Source: Actinomadura kijaniata NBRC 14229
GTDB lineage: Bacteria; Actinomycetota; Actinomycetes; Streptosporangiales; Streptosporangiaceae
Direction: 5' to 3'
Length of the DNA: 38,649 nucleotides
NCBI RefSeq assembly: GCF_001552175.1
Contig: NZ_BCQR01000117.1
Span: forward strand, 1-38,649
Shown: piece after piece, positions 16,550-24,194 of the stretch
Numbering within the stretch: the stretch's first letter is position 1
Layout: every line of letters starts with the position of its first letter
Position numbers and translations under genes: made by a program
The notes under the pieces: generated by a model
Database searches by the model: none
What the model saw: only the letters and a program-made list of their open reading frames with translations
Told to the model about the DNA's origin: nothing

Positions 16550-17992
16550 TTGACTGATCCCACCACCCCGCACCGGCCCGACGGCCACACCGCCCGCCTG
16601 ACCCAGGTCTGGCCCCCGGTCCGCCCCGCCCCCGCCGACACCGCCGGACCGGTCGCGCCACCAGGTCCCGGACCGGCGCGCGCGACCGGTGAAGCTGCAT
16701 CGGCCGACCAGGTCCCGGACCCGAGCGCGGACCCGGCCGCCGGACGCGACCAGGACCACGCCACCGACCCGACCGCCGACCAGGGTGGGACGCGGTTGCT
16801 GCTCACCCCCGCCTCGACCGTCCAGATGCGCGCGGTGCGCTGGCTGTGGGACCAGCGCGTTCCGGCCGGTGCCATCTCGGTGCTGCCGGGCCGTGAGGGC
16901 ATCGGCAAGTCGTTGCTGTTGGCCTGGCTGACCGCGCGGATCACGCGTGGGCAGTTGCCTGGCCTGCACTACGGCACCCCGCGCCCGGTCATCTACGCCG
17001 CCTCCGAGGACTCGTGGGCGTACACGATCGCGCCCCGGTTGCACGCGGCCGGGGCCGACCTGGACCTGGTGTACCGGGTCGATGTCGAGCGTGACGGGGT
17101 GATCGACTCGTTGACGTTGCCGCGCGACACCGCCGCGTTGGCCGCCGAGATCACCGCGCGCGGGGTGGTGCTGCTGGCCGCCGATCCGCTGCTGTCGCTG
17201 ATCCACTCCCGGATCGACACCCACCGCGACCGCGAGCTGCGCACCGCCCTGGAACCCCTGGCCCGCCTAGCCGACGTCACCGGCTGCGCGGTGGTCGGCC
17301 TGGCCCACTTCAACAAGTCCGCCAACGGCGACGCTCTGAACCTGATCACCGGCTCGCGCGCGTTCTCCGCCGTCGCCCGCGCCGTGTTGGCCGTCGCCCG
17401 CGACCCCGACGCCGACGACGGCTCCTGCGTCCTCAGCCAGGCCAAGAGCAACCTCGGACGGCTGGACCTTCCGTCGCTGCGCTACCAGATCGTCTCGGCG
17501 ACCGTGCCCACAGCCGACGGGGATACCTCGGTGGGCGTGCTGGAGTTCACCGGCGAGTCCGCACGCGGGGTGGCCGACATCTTGGCCGACGCGGCCGGAG
17601 ACCCCAGCGAGCACTCCGAGCGCCGTGAGGCCGCCGACTGGCTGCGCGACTACCTGATCAGCCAGGGCGGCGAAACGGTCTTCACCGACCTTCTCAAGGC
17701 CGCCCGCGCCGAGGGGTTCAGCGAACGCACCCTGCGCCGCGCCCGCTCCCGCGCCGCAGTCGTCAGCACCCGGGAAGGGTTCCCCGCCAAGACCGTATGG
17801 CGACTTTCGGTCAACGACACTGCGTCACCGGCTTCCCCAGTCCGGCCACAGTCCGGCCAGTGCGGCCAGGGTCCGGGGGTTGGCCGCACTGGCCGGACTG
17901 TGGCCGGACTGACCGACGCCCCTCACTCCCCGCAACCGGATGATGCGCACCAAACTCCACTTTCGGACCATTCTCAAGGAGTCCACCCGTGA
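16550..17992 (+). CDS. RepA-like RecA/DnaB-fold replication ATPase
   Basis: 480 residues from TTG 16550, with GGAAGGA about seven bases upstream; the open frame further upstream overlaps the previous gene and lacks a site. A disordered Pro/Asp-rich leader (1-80) comes first. Then Walker A GREGIGKS (114-121), the ASEDSWAYTIAPRL motif (151-164) typical of RepA-type AAA_25 ATPases, and Walker B VVLLAADP (206-213) with the acidic D212. AHFNKS is a sensor-like motif. A winged-helix-like part (TDLLKAARAEGFSERTLRRA) and a Gln/Pro-rich tail end it. Known RepA relatives are hexameric replicative helicases, so this is likely the helicase loader or helicase of the excised element. Confidence 0.8.
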   Translation: MTDPTTPHRPDGHTARLTQVWPPVRPAPADTAGPVAPPGPGPARATGEAASADQVPDPSADPAAGRDQDHATDPTADQGGTRLLLTPASTVQMRAVRWLWDQRVPAGAISVLPGREGIGKSLLLAWLTARITRGQLPGLHYGTPRPVIYAASEDSWAYTIAPRLHAAGADLDLVYRVDVERDGVIDSLTLPRDTAALAAEITARGVVLLAADPLLSLIHSRIDTHRDRELRTALEPLARLADVTGCAVVGLAHFNKSANGDALNLITGSRAFSAVARAVLAVARDPDADDGSCVLSQAKSNLGRLDLPSLRYQIVSATVPTADGDTSVGVLEFTGESARGVADILADAAGDPSEHSERREAADWLRDYLISQGGETVFTDLLKAARAEGFSERTLRRARSRAAVVSTREGFPAKTVWRLSVNDTASPASPVRPQSGQCGQGPGVGRTGRTVAGLTDAPHSPQPDDAHQTPLSDHSQGVHP

Positions 17993-18378
17993 CCACTCCC
18001 CACCGCCCCACCGCCCCCGAGGTCTGGGACGACTCGATCCCGCCCGGTGGCTACGTCTGCGCGGTCCCCGGCCCGCTGCCCGACGGCATCTGCGGTATGC
18101 CCGTCGAATCCGAGCCCTGCCCCGACCACACCCCCGCGACCGGCACGCACGTGTGCGCCGACATCCCACCCCCCGACCCGGCCCCGGCCGGATGGGTGCC
18201 CTGGGAGCAGCGCGACTGGACCGAGTTGGACGACCCGCCCGCCTGCCCGGCGTGCGATTGTCCGGTCACCCGCTGGGACGGCATCAGTCCCGACTACGCC
18301 GGGGATTGGTGGCAGTGCCGCCACGACCACCGGTTCCTGCTCGACCACGACGGCCGCACCTGGCAGGAGCCTCGATGA
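17989..18378 (+). CDS. Small Cys-rich zinc-binding-like protein
   Basis: 129 residues. GTG 17989 overlaps the RepA stop (GTGA), with AAGGAG upstream, so it is translationally coupled. Cys/His pairs (YVCAVPG, DGICGMP, PCPDH, HVCADIP, then CPACDCPV and WQCRHDHRF) suggest one or two zinc ribbons. The first part is like the short Cys/His-rich actinomycete plasmid proteins that follow rep genes. The last part has the look of a treble-clef ribbon. No function is known to me; single-strand DNA binding or an accessory role to the replication ATPase is possible. Confidence 0.7.
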   Translation: MTTPHRPTAPEVWDDSIPPGGYVCAVPGPLPDGICGMPVESEPCPDHTPATGTHVCADIPPPDPAPAGWVPWEQRDWTELDDPPACPACDCPVTRWDGISPDYAGDWWQCRHDHRFLLDHDGRTWQEPR

Positions 18379-18869
18379 CCGCCCACCACAGCGCTGCCCG
18401 CACCGCCGCGTTCACCGCCTGGCGCGACCAGGCCGACGCCGCCACCCGCCACGCCCACCGCCTGGTGACCGAGATGACCACCCGCGCCGGAGCCCAACCG
18501 GCCGTCACCACCGACCCGTGGCTGGGTGAGCAGCTGGCCGCGCTGCTGCTGGCCCTGCTGGACGGGACCGCCCAGATGTGCCCGCACCTGACCGTCCACG
18601 CGCCCGCCGTCGTCCACGCCGCACTGTGGGCACCGGGCCGCCTGGTGTGCGGGGGATGCATCCCCTCCCTGCACCCCACACCCGCCGAAGACCGCATCTG
18701 CGACCGCTGCCGACACACCCCCGACGCCATCCACAGCGCCGCCTTCCAAGCCGGACCCCTGGTGGTGGTCATGGGCCTGTGCCCGCCGTGCATCGGCCAG
18801 ATCAACGCCACGCCCGCCCGGCCCAGTCAGCCCCGCCGCCGCGCCGACCACCGGGGAGACCGCCGATGA
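18375..18869 (+). CDS. Cys-rich small protein of the rep operon
   Basis: 164 residues. ATG 18375 overlaps the previous stop by four bases. The N-terminal half is helical (FTAWRDQADAATRHAHRLVT). The second half has three CxxC pairs, CGGC, CDRC and CPPC, plus single His residues, which gives a zinc-binding-like centre. It ends in a basic tail (SQPRRRADHRGDRR). I know no family for it. Conserved coupling in the chain RepA, Cys-rich 1, Cys-rich 2 and winged-helix protein supports a shared function in replication or copy control of the element. Confidence 0.65.
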   Translation: MTAHHSAARTAAFTAWRDQADAATRHAHRLVTEMTTRAGAQPAVTTDPWLGEQLAALLLALLDGTAQMCPHLTVHAPAVVHAALWAPGRLVCGGCIPSLHPTPAEDRICDRCRHTPDAIHSAAFQAGPLVVVMGLCPPCIGQINATPARPSQPRRRADHRGDRR

Positions 18870-19465
18870 CCGCTGCCCCCGATCCCTACGCCCCCACCAG
18901 CCACACCACGCTGAACCGGGTGGCTGACTGGTTCGCCTTCATCCTCGACAACCTGGAACAGATCAACCGGGTCATCCTGTACCGGCTGTGCCCCGCCGAG
19001 GAACCCGCCGAGGTGTGCAACGCCATCATGGAGCTGCACGACCGCATCGACCTGGCCACCGGCGACGCCCAAGCCGTCATCGAGCTGTGCCGCAAACTCG
19101 GCCACCAGGTCGTACCGATGTGGGAACCGCTCCCGCCACTCCCCACCTCCCAGGCCGCCGCGTCCACCACCGCGCCCGCCACCACGCCGACCCGCCCGGC
19201 CGCCGCCCCGGCACCAACCCGGCTGCCCGCCGCTGTCGCCAAGATCCCCGCCGACGCCCGCGAGCGCATCCTGACGTTCCTGGCCCAACGCGGCCCCGAA
19301 GGAGCGCAACCGCGCGAGCTGACCAAGCTGGGAGGCAAGTCCCGGGCCACCGTCTCCAACTGGCTGACCGCCCTACGCGAACACGGGTTCATCACCGTCG
19401 CCGGAGCCACCAGCGCGGCCCGCTACTACCTACCCGAGCACGCCCCCGGCGACCACGATCCGTGA
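18866..19465 (+). CDS. Winged-helix-like protein ending the rep operon
   Basis: 199 residues. ATG 18866 overlaps the previous stop (ATGA). A helical N-terminal domain (residues 10-85: WFAFILDNLEQINRVILYRL, EVCNAIMELHDRIDLATGDA) is linked by an Ala/Pro/Thr stretch to a C-terminal winged helix. The winged helix includes ARERILTFLAQRGPEGAQPR, a KLGGKSRATVSNWLTALREH recognition helix and the wing GFITVAGATSAARYY. This would bind DNA; it may bind the iterated repeat region just downstream. Four genes in a row overlap by four bases, so they are surely co-translated. Confidence 0.7.
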   Translation: MTAAPDPYAPTSHTTLNRVADWFAFILDNLEQINRVILYRLCPAEEPAEVCNAIMELHDRIDLATGDAQAVIELCRKLGHQVVPMWEPLPPLPTSQAAASTTAPATTPTRPAAAPAPTRLPAAVAKIPADARERILTFLAQRGPEGAQPRELTKLGGKSRATVSNWLTALREHGFITVAGATSAARYYLPEHAPGDHDP

Positions 19466-19486
19466 CAACCGCCGAACTCGCCCACT

Positions 19487-19607
19487 CGGCTTGTTTTGTC
19501 TTGTCCACTTGGCCCACTTGTCTCGCCCAGGTCCACTACGCGCGCGCGTAGGGCCGAATGAACAAGACGAGACAAGACAAGTTCGAGCCGAATCGCCAGA
19601 CAAGCCG
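19487..19607. promoter_or_regulatory. Iterated CTTGTC/GACAAG region with a 16-bp alternating palindrome
   Basis: The left side has CTTGTTTTGTCTTGTCCACTT-like words and a CTTGTCTCG word. The right side has their inverse, GACGAGACAAGACAAG, plus another GACAAG word. In the middle sits the perfect palindrome CTACGCGCGCGCGTAG (19536-19551). It lies in the non-coding gap between the rep operon and xis. This is where a replication origin, Xis arm sites or a transfer origin would be expected. The palindromic arms could also form a large hairpin. Confidence 0.5.
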
Positions 19608-19711
19608 CACCCCCGAGACTCGTCACCATCCGTAACCGCAAGCGGACCCGGCGCACCACCGACCAAAGCGCCGCGCCGGGCCCTCACCCCCTCGAAGGAG
19701 GCACCCTCATC

Positions 19712-19936
19712 ATGGCCAACCACCCCACCCCCACCGCCCCGGCTCTGACGAAACTGCTCTACGACCTGAACGAGGCCGGGGAACTGCTGTCGATCGGGCG
19801 TACTGCTCTGTACGAGGAGATCACCTCCGGACGGCTGCGCTCGGTCAAGCGAGGAAAGTCCCGGCTGATCCCCGCTGACGCTCTGCTGGACTACGTCGCG
19901 CTGCTCCAGAACGAGGCCCGCGCGGAGGTGGCTTGA
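19712..19936 (+). CDS. xis: Excisionase-type helix-turn-helix protein
   Basis: 74 residues from ATG 19712, preceded by GAAGGAGG. MerR-like excisionase DNA-binding fold: a first helix LYDLNEAGELLSIGRTALYE, the IT-SGRLRSVKRGKSRLIPADALLDYV wing and C-terminal helix. This is the standard Xis of actinomycete integrative elements, which bends att DNA and turns the integrase towards excision. Its TGA shares one base with the integrase ATG, so the two are translated together. The iterated region upstream could hold its binding sites. Confidence 0.9.
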   Translation: MANHPTPTAPALTKLLYDLNEAGELLSIGRTALYEEITSGRLRSVKRGKSRLIPADALLDYVALLQNEARAEVA

Positions 19937-21123
19937 TGCCGAAGCGGCGTAGCCGTGGCGACGGCGGACTGTACTGGAGCGAGAAGCGTCAGCGCTGGAT
20001 AGCGGAAGTGACCGTCGGCTATACGCCGAGCGGCAAGCGCATCACCCGGAAGGCCAGCGACCGGACGAAGACCGGCGCTCAGAAGAAGCTCAGGGAGAAG
20101 CTTCGCGACCTGGAGGACGGCCTACCGAGCGAGGACACCCGGTACACCGTCGCTCAGGCCGTGCGGGACTGGTTGAAGCACGGGTTGCCCGGGCGCGACG
20201 AAGACACCGTCATCAAGTGTCGCGGCTTGGCCGAGAACCACATCATCCCGTTCCTCGGTGCGCGGAAGCTGCACGAGCTGACCGCCGACGAAGTGGACGA
20301 GTGGCTTCTTGACCGCGCAAAGCACCTCAGCACCGACACCCTTCGCCAGCTCCATTCGATCCTGCGACGGTCCATCAAGCGCGCCCAGAAGCGCGACAAG
20401 GTGAAGCGGAACGTCGTACAGCTCTGTGAGGTCCCCAAGGGCCGTGAGGGTCGCCCCTCCAAGTCCCTGACGGTGCAGCAGGCTATGGCCGTCGTGGAGG
20501 CTGCTGCCAACACAGCCATGTACGCCTACATCGTGCTGTCGCTGCTGACTGGCGCGCGCACGGAGGAACTGCGGGCGCTGCGTTGGTCACACGTAGTCGC
20601 CTACGACGCTGAGCGCGACGCCTGGCTCCCGGTGAAGACGGCCGGGTGGGAGCACGAGCAGTTCGCCGTGTACATCTGGCGGTCGGTGCGAGCTGGCGGC
20701 AAGACCAAGACCAAGACGTCGCGCCGGTCGCTGGCGTTGCCTAAGCGATGCGCGGAGGCGCTGCGCTTCCACGAGGAGCTTCAGGAGCGTCAACGCCAGG
20801 CCGCCGGCGACGCCTGGCAGAAGAACGACCTGGTGTTCGCCTCCACGGTCGGTACCGAGCGAAACCCGAACAACGTGCTCCGTTCGCTCCGCGCCATCCT
20901 GCGCAAGGTTCCCGACCTGAACCCGGAAGAGTGGACGCCGCGCGAGCTGCGCCACAGCTTCGTGTCGATCCTGTCGGACGCCGGAGTCGCCCTGGAAGAC
21001 GTCTCCCGACTGGCCGGACACAAGAGCACCGAGGTAACCGAGACGGTCTACTGGCACCAGATCCGACCCGCGCTACTGGCTGGCGCGGAAGCCATGGACG
21101 ACATTTTCGGAACTGACCAGTAG
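19936..21123 (+). CDS. int: Tyrosine-recombinase integrase of element B
   Basis: 395 residues. The start ATG shares a base with the Xis stop; a TTG three bases earlier is also possible. An arm-binding N-terminus (GDGGLYWSEKRQRWIAEVTV) comes first, then a core-binding SAM-like domain (about 70-155) and the catalytic domain from about 175. Catalytic residues seen are R208 (GARTEELRALRW), R339 and H340 (PRELRHSF), H362 (LAGHKS) and Y372 (ETVYWHQI). The usual His of the HxxR box is Arg336, which is common in this integrase clade. It likely acts on tRNA-Thr(CGT). Its catalytic domain differs from the two truncated remnants, so it belongs to a separate integrase lineage. Confidence 0.9.
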   Translation: MPKRRSRGDGGLYWSEKRQRWIAEVTVGYTPSGKRITRKASDRTKTGAQKKLREKLRDLEDGLPSEDTRYTVAQAVRDWLKHGLPGRDEDTVIKCRGLAENHIIPFLGARKLHELTADEVDEWLLDRAKHLSTDTLRQLHSILRRSIKRAQKRDKVKRNVVQLCEVPKGREGRPSKSLTVQQAMAVVEAAANTAMYAYIVLSLLTGARTEELRALRWSHVVAYDAERDAWLPVKTAGWEHEQFAVYIWRSVRAGGKTKTKTSRRSLALPKRCAEALRFHEELQERQRQAAGDAWQKNDLVFASTVGTERNPNNVLRSLRAILRKVPDLNPEEWTPRELRHSFVSILSDAGVALEDVSRLAGHKSTEVTETVYWHQIRPALLAGAEAMDDIFGTDQ

Positions 21124-21134
21124 CTCAAATATAG

Positions 21135-22085
21135 CTAGACATCCTCACCTGCAGAGGGACCGAGATCGCGCCAAGAAACAAAAGCCTCCGGATCATTCTC
21201 AGCCTTGCGCGCAACCTCGCCCATAAAGCCCATTATTCTCCAACTCAGATAATCTTTGAGGTGATCAAAATTAACTACATCGAAATTAAATACTCCACTT
21301 ATCGATGAAGTCAAAACCTCGCGAGTCATTGCCGCCCATGGGACAATTTTAGGGTCGAGTTCATCTTGGGCCACATCCAACTTAAAGATAGGGGAAGAGG
21401 TGACCACCATAGGATACATAAAGATAAAATGGGATCGGCTATTACTGCTCGTCATCGAGCGACCGCGCGAATGAGCAGGCCCTCTGTGCGCAGGCCATTG
21501 GTCTCGAAAATAATGAACCGACTTGGCCAGCGGAACAGTAATGGACGTAAATATTCCCCGATTGTCCGCCAGCCACTCTTTCTTTCTATCAAGACGAGTC
21601 ATTTGCGTGGCAAGGAAATCATCATTCCAGGGCGCATAAGGGATCTCCTGCAAGTCAAGGAACCTCCTGGCAGGTATAGAGCGAATCCCCTTGCTCCCAG
21701 TGGACCAATCCACAAATTCGACTTCCACTTCGCGATGAGGGTAGATTTCCTCAATTCGATCCCTGTATCGCTCAGACTCTCGAAGTGGCCGCCCTATCAA
21801 AACATAAGGCTGACTACTCTGCTTACATTCCGCAATAATCCTAGCTTCGATCGATAGCGCCAATTCTTCATGCTGATAGAAAACTCTTCTTCCGTAAACG
21901 TCCACCTCTCGCGAAACAGTAGAATCATCAGGATCCGGGAAAGATCTGTTGGGAATAGTGAAAAACCCGGATTCTTGAAGCGTGGTTTCCGTTTCTTGTT
22001 CCAGTAGCCATCCCGCTGCACGCACCGCACGGATTAGCTCTTCCTTCGAAGGAAGGCTCGGATTGCGCTCAGAACTGGTCGACAT
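21135..22085 (-). CDS. Candidate PD-(D/E)XK nuclease-like protein, cargo
   Basis: 316 residues from ATG 22083-22085, a single AT-rich gene between int and the tRNA. Residues 41-95 follow the order of a restriction-endonuclease fold: a strand, SREVDVYGRR (E60, D62), a helix (LALSIEARI) and then IIAECKQSSQPYVLIG with E86-x-K88, which matches D-(x)n-E-x-K. The preceding helix (KEELIRAVRAAGWLLEQET) would hold an upstream Glu. The remaining 220 residues (WNDDFLATQMTRLDRKKEWL; HFIFMYPMVVTSSPIFKLDV) form no family I recognise. The start has a weak ribosome site. Its place beside the integration site and odd base content point to a defence or restriction gene; the fold is inferred from the motif alone. 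Confidence 0.5.
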   Translation of the reverse strand: MSTSSERNPSLPSKEELIRAVRAAGWLLEQETETTLQESGFFTIPNRSFPDPDDSTVSREVDVYGRRVFYQHEELALSIEARIIAECKQSSQPYVLIGRPLRESERYRDRIEEIYPHREVEVEFVDWSTGSKGIRSIPARRFLDLQEIPYAPWNDDFLATQMTRLDRKKEWLADNRGIFTSITVPLAKSVHYFRDQWPAHRGPAHSRGRSMTSSNSRSHFIFMYPMVVTSSPIFKLDVAQDELDPKIVPWAAMTREVLTSSISGVFNFDVVNFDHLKDYLSWRIMGFMGEVARKAENDPEAFVSWRDLGPSAGEDV

Positions 22086-22368
22086 GGGAAAAAGCTACAA
22101 CTATCCGATGCTTCGCGCCCTGGGAACAGGAGAACTCCCACGGCTCGCGTTCCGTGCAGGCGGCCTTCCTGGAGCTCTCACTAGCCAGGGGATCTGGCTG
22201 ACACCTGCGGGAAGTCCCCGACCAAGGCGGCGGGTGTCAGGCCACAGCAGTTCGCCACAGGTTCCTTCGGCCAGACGCCGGGGGCTGACTGGTTAGGAAG
22301 CTGACTCTGGAGGCTTCGACCGCTGTGTCGGTGAGCTCAGTCACCCAGCTAGACACTCCATCACGCCG
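22086..22368. other. No gene seen
   Basis: Between the start of the cargo gene and the tRNA terminator I see no convincing frame. The GC content rises again towards the tRNA, as expected at the junction of cargo and element end. It would hold the promoter of the leftward cargo gene and arm sites for the integrase. Confidence 0.5.
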
Positions 22369-22400
22369 GAGGCCCCTCCCGAGTGATCGGAAGGGGCCTC
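22369..22400 (-). terminator. Terminator of tRNA-Thr
   Basis: GAGGCCCC (22369-22376) pairs with GGGGCCTC (22393-22400), and the inner bases continue the stem with one G-T pair. It lies just downstream of the tRNA 3' end on the minus strand. Copies of its right half are part of the repeated att segment. Confidence 0.7.
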
Positions 22401-22451
22401 TGAGCTGGAGCCGCCTGTCGGAATCGAACCGACGACCTATTCATTACGAGT
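22384..22451. repeat. att copy 3: 68-bp repeat inside tRNA-Thr
   Basis: Identical to 5948-6015. The core stops in the anticodon loop, the usual crossover place of integrases that use tRNA genes. Confidence 0.9.
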
Positions 22452-22481
22452 GAATCGCTCTGCCGACTGAGCTAAGGCGGC
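22406..22481 (-). tRNA. tRNA-Thr (anticodon CGT)
   Basis: The full cloverleaf can be drawn on the minus strand. The acceptor stem is GCCGCCT with AGGCGGC, and the D stem is GCTC with GAGC. The anticodon stem is ATTCA with TGAAT around loop CTCGTAA, and the T stem is GTCGG with CCGAC around TTCGATT. The 3' T-CCA is encoded. The anticodon CGT reads ACG, so the amino acid is threonine. It is the integration site of the island and is still intact because the incoming element restores the 3' half. Confidence 0.95.
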
Positions 22482-22536
22482 GTGCCACCTGGGGTGGCGG
22501 GCAGCAGTCTACCCAATCTTTCGGGGTGTGTGTGCA

Positions 22537-24036
22537 TCAGCCGCAGCGGGTCCCGTTCGTCGGGGGTTCGGCCGTGGTGAGGTAGCGGTCGGTCGCCTGG
22601 GTCACGCAGCGGTCCCCCTGGAGGTAGGCGGTGTGGCCGTCGCCGTTGAACGTCAGCAGGACGCCCGAGTCCAGCTGCTTGGCGAGGGCCTCGGACCAGG
22701 CGTACGGGGTCGCCGGGTCGCGCAGGGTGCCGATCACCAGGATGGGGGCCGCGCCGGTCGCGGTGGGAGGCTTCGGTTCGGCCTTGGGCTTGGCCGGCCA
22801 GTAGACGCACGGGAGGCCGCCCCAGACCACGAACGGGCCGAAGCGCGGCGCCGACCTGCGGGCTTCGGCGACGGACTCGCCGTAGGTCTTGGCGTCGGGC
22901 GGGTTGGGCTTGTCCACGCAGTTCACGGACATGTTCGCGGCGACCTGGTTGCTGTAGGTGCCGTCGGGCTTCCGCTCCACCATCAGGTCGGCGATGGTGA
23001 TCAGCTGGGTGCCGTCGCCCTGGCCGACCGCCTGGCTCAGGGCCTGGCGGAGGAACGGCCAGCTCTCCTTGTTGTAGAGCGCGGTCGCGATGCCCATCGC
23101 CACCCAGGACTCGGTGACCTTGCGGCTGTCGCGGCGGTTGGTGAGGGGGCGCTCGTCCGCCTGGCGGAGGAGCGCGGAGACCCGGTCGACCGCCGCGTCG
23201 GCGGTGGTGCCGAGGGGGCAGGCCGAGGTCTTCACGCAGTCCTCGGCGAAGGACCTCAGGGCCGTCTCGAAGCCCTTGGCCTGCTCCACGAGGAGGCCGG
23301 TGGAGGTCTGCTCGGGGTCCACCGCGCCGTCCAGGACCAGGGCCCTGACGTTCTTGGGGAACTGGTCGGCGTAGTACGCGCCCAGGTAGGTGCCGTAGGA
23401 GGCGCCGTAGTAGGTCATCTTCCGGTCGCCGGCCGCGGCGCGCAGGATGTCCATGTCCCGGGCCGCGTTCAGGGTGCCGACGTGGGGCAGGCGGGCGGCG
23501 GAGCCGGTCTGGCAGGACTGGGCGAACGTCCTGCTCTCGTCGGCCAGCGCGTCGGTCTCGCGCTGGTCGTCGGGGGAGGAGTCGGTGCTGAAGAAGCGGT
23601 CGAGGCCGGGGCCGTCCAGGCAGCGGACGGGGGCGCTGGCGCCGACGCCGCGGGGATCGAAGCCGACGATGTCGAAGCGGCGCAGGAGCTCGGGGCTGAA
23701 CGCGCGGGCCGTCTTGCGGACGAACTCCACGCCGGACGCCCCCGGGCCGCCGGGGTTGGTGAACAGGGAGCCGATGCGGCCGGACTGCCCGCTCGCGGGC
23801 AGGCGGACCATGGAGATCCGGATGGTCTCGCCGCCGGGGTTGGCGTAGTCGAGGGGGACCTCGACCGTCGCGCACTGGAAGTCGCCGTCGCAGTCCTTCC
23901 AGGAGGCCTTCTGGCCGTAGAAGCGGTCCAGGCCGGGTGGCGTGCCGGTGGGCGTGGCCTGAGGGACCGCGCTGTCCGTGCATGCCGCCAGGGCGCACGC
24001 CATCAGGACGGCACCGGTGATCTTCACTGCCCGCAT
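22537..24036 (-). CDS. Secreted alpha/beta-hydrolase (tripeptidyl-aminopeptidase type)
   Basis: 499 residues. A lipoprotein signal is seen: a hydrophobic start then LAACTDS with the lipobox Cys at about 19. A long N-terminal hydrolase part has FTNPGGPGASGVEFV (oxyanion region) and DIVGFDPRGVGAS. The nucleophile is in GASYGTYLG, the acid in GTLRDPATPY and the histidine in GDGHTAYLQ. A lid domain sits in between. This matches Streptomyces SlpD/SlpE or tripeptidyl-aminopeptidase-like hydrolases that trim peptides outside the cell. Lipid anchoring means it stays on the membrane surface. It is divergent from the GH6 gene. Confidence 0.9.
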   Translation of the reverse strand: MRAVKITGAVLMACALAACTDSAVPQATPTGTPPGLDRFYGQKASWKDCDGDFQCATVEVPLDYANPGGETIRISMVRLPASGQSGRIGSLFTNPGGPGASGVEFVRKTARAFSPELLRRFDIVGFDPRGVGASAPVRCLDGPGLDRFFSTDSSPDDQRETDALADESRTFAQSCQTGSAARLPHVGTLNAARDMDILRAAAGDRKMTYYGASYGTYLGAYYADQFPKNVRALVLDGAVDPEQTSTGLLVEQAKGFETALRSFAEDCVKTSACPLGTTADAAVDRVSALLRQADERPLTNRRDSRKVTESWVAMGIATALYNKESWPFLRQALSQAVGQGDGTQLITIADLMVERKPDGTYSNQVAANMSVNCVDKPNPPDAKTYGESVAEARRSAPRFGPFVVWGGLPCVYWPAKPKAEPKPPTATGAAPILVIGTLRDPATPYAWSEALAKQLDSGVLLTFNGDGHTAYLQGDRCVTQATDRYLTTAEPPTNGTRCG

Positions 24037-24194
24037 CTGGATCCCTTCCCCTGTTCTCCGCCCACGCTACGTGCCCGGGAGGGGGAGGACCATCGGGTCG
24101 GTCGTTGGTGTGGATAATTCGGTTTCGCGTGCGTCGGGCGTCCCGCCGCCCCAGACTGGGCCCGACCGTAATGATCATGTTCGGAGGGAGACCC

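Larger units (their letters stand above)
10555..22451. mobile_element. Element B: AICE-like integrative replicon without transfer genes
   Basis: It is bounded by att copy 2 and the intact tRNA-Thr. It carries GntR and XRE regulators, WhiB, a sigma-like protein, a RepA-like ATPase, Cys-rich small proteins, xis and int in one rightward run (14148-21123), as in actinomycete integrative elements. No FtsK/TraB translocase, relaxase or Spd gene is seen, so self-transfer is not supported; it may be mobilised by others. The position of int about 1.3 kb from the tRNA-side att, with cargo between, is slightly unusual. Confidence 0.75.

Noticed and set aside
19487..19607. CRISPR array
   Set aside because: The repeated words are six to ten bases with irregular gaps and in both orientations; there is no repeat-spacer order and no cas gene anywhere in the window.
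14148..21123. FtsK/TraB-type conjugation gene in element B
   Set aside because: The only Walker A protein is RepA-like (GREGIGKS with ASEDSW); no translocase transmembrane segments or FtsK motifs are seen.
22472..24178. Leftward open frame of 568 codons overlapping the hydrolase
   Set aside because: Another frame of the same DNA has the hydrolase triad and lipobox; this one is Arg/Pro/Gly low-complexity.
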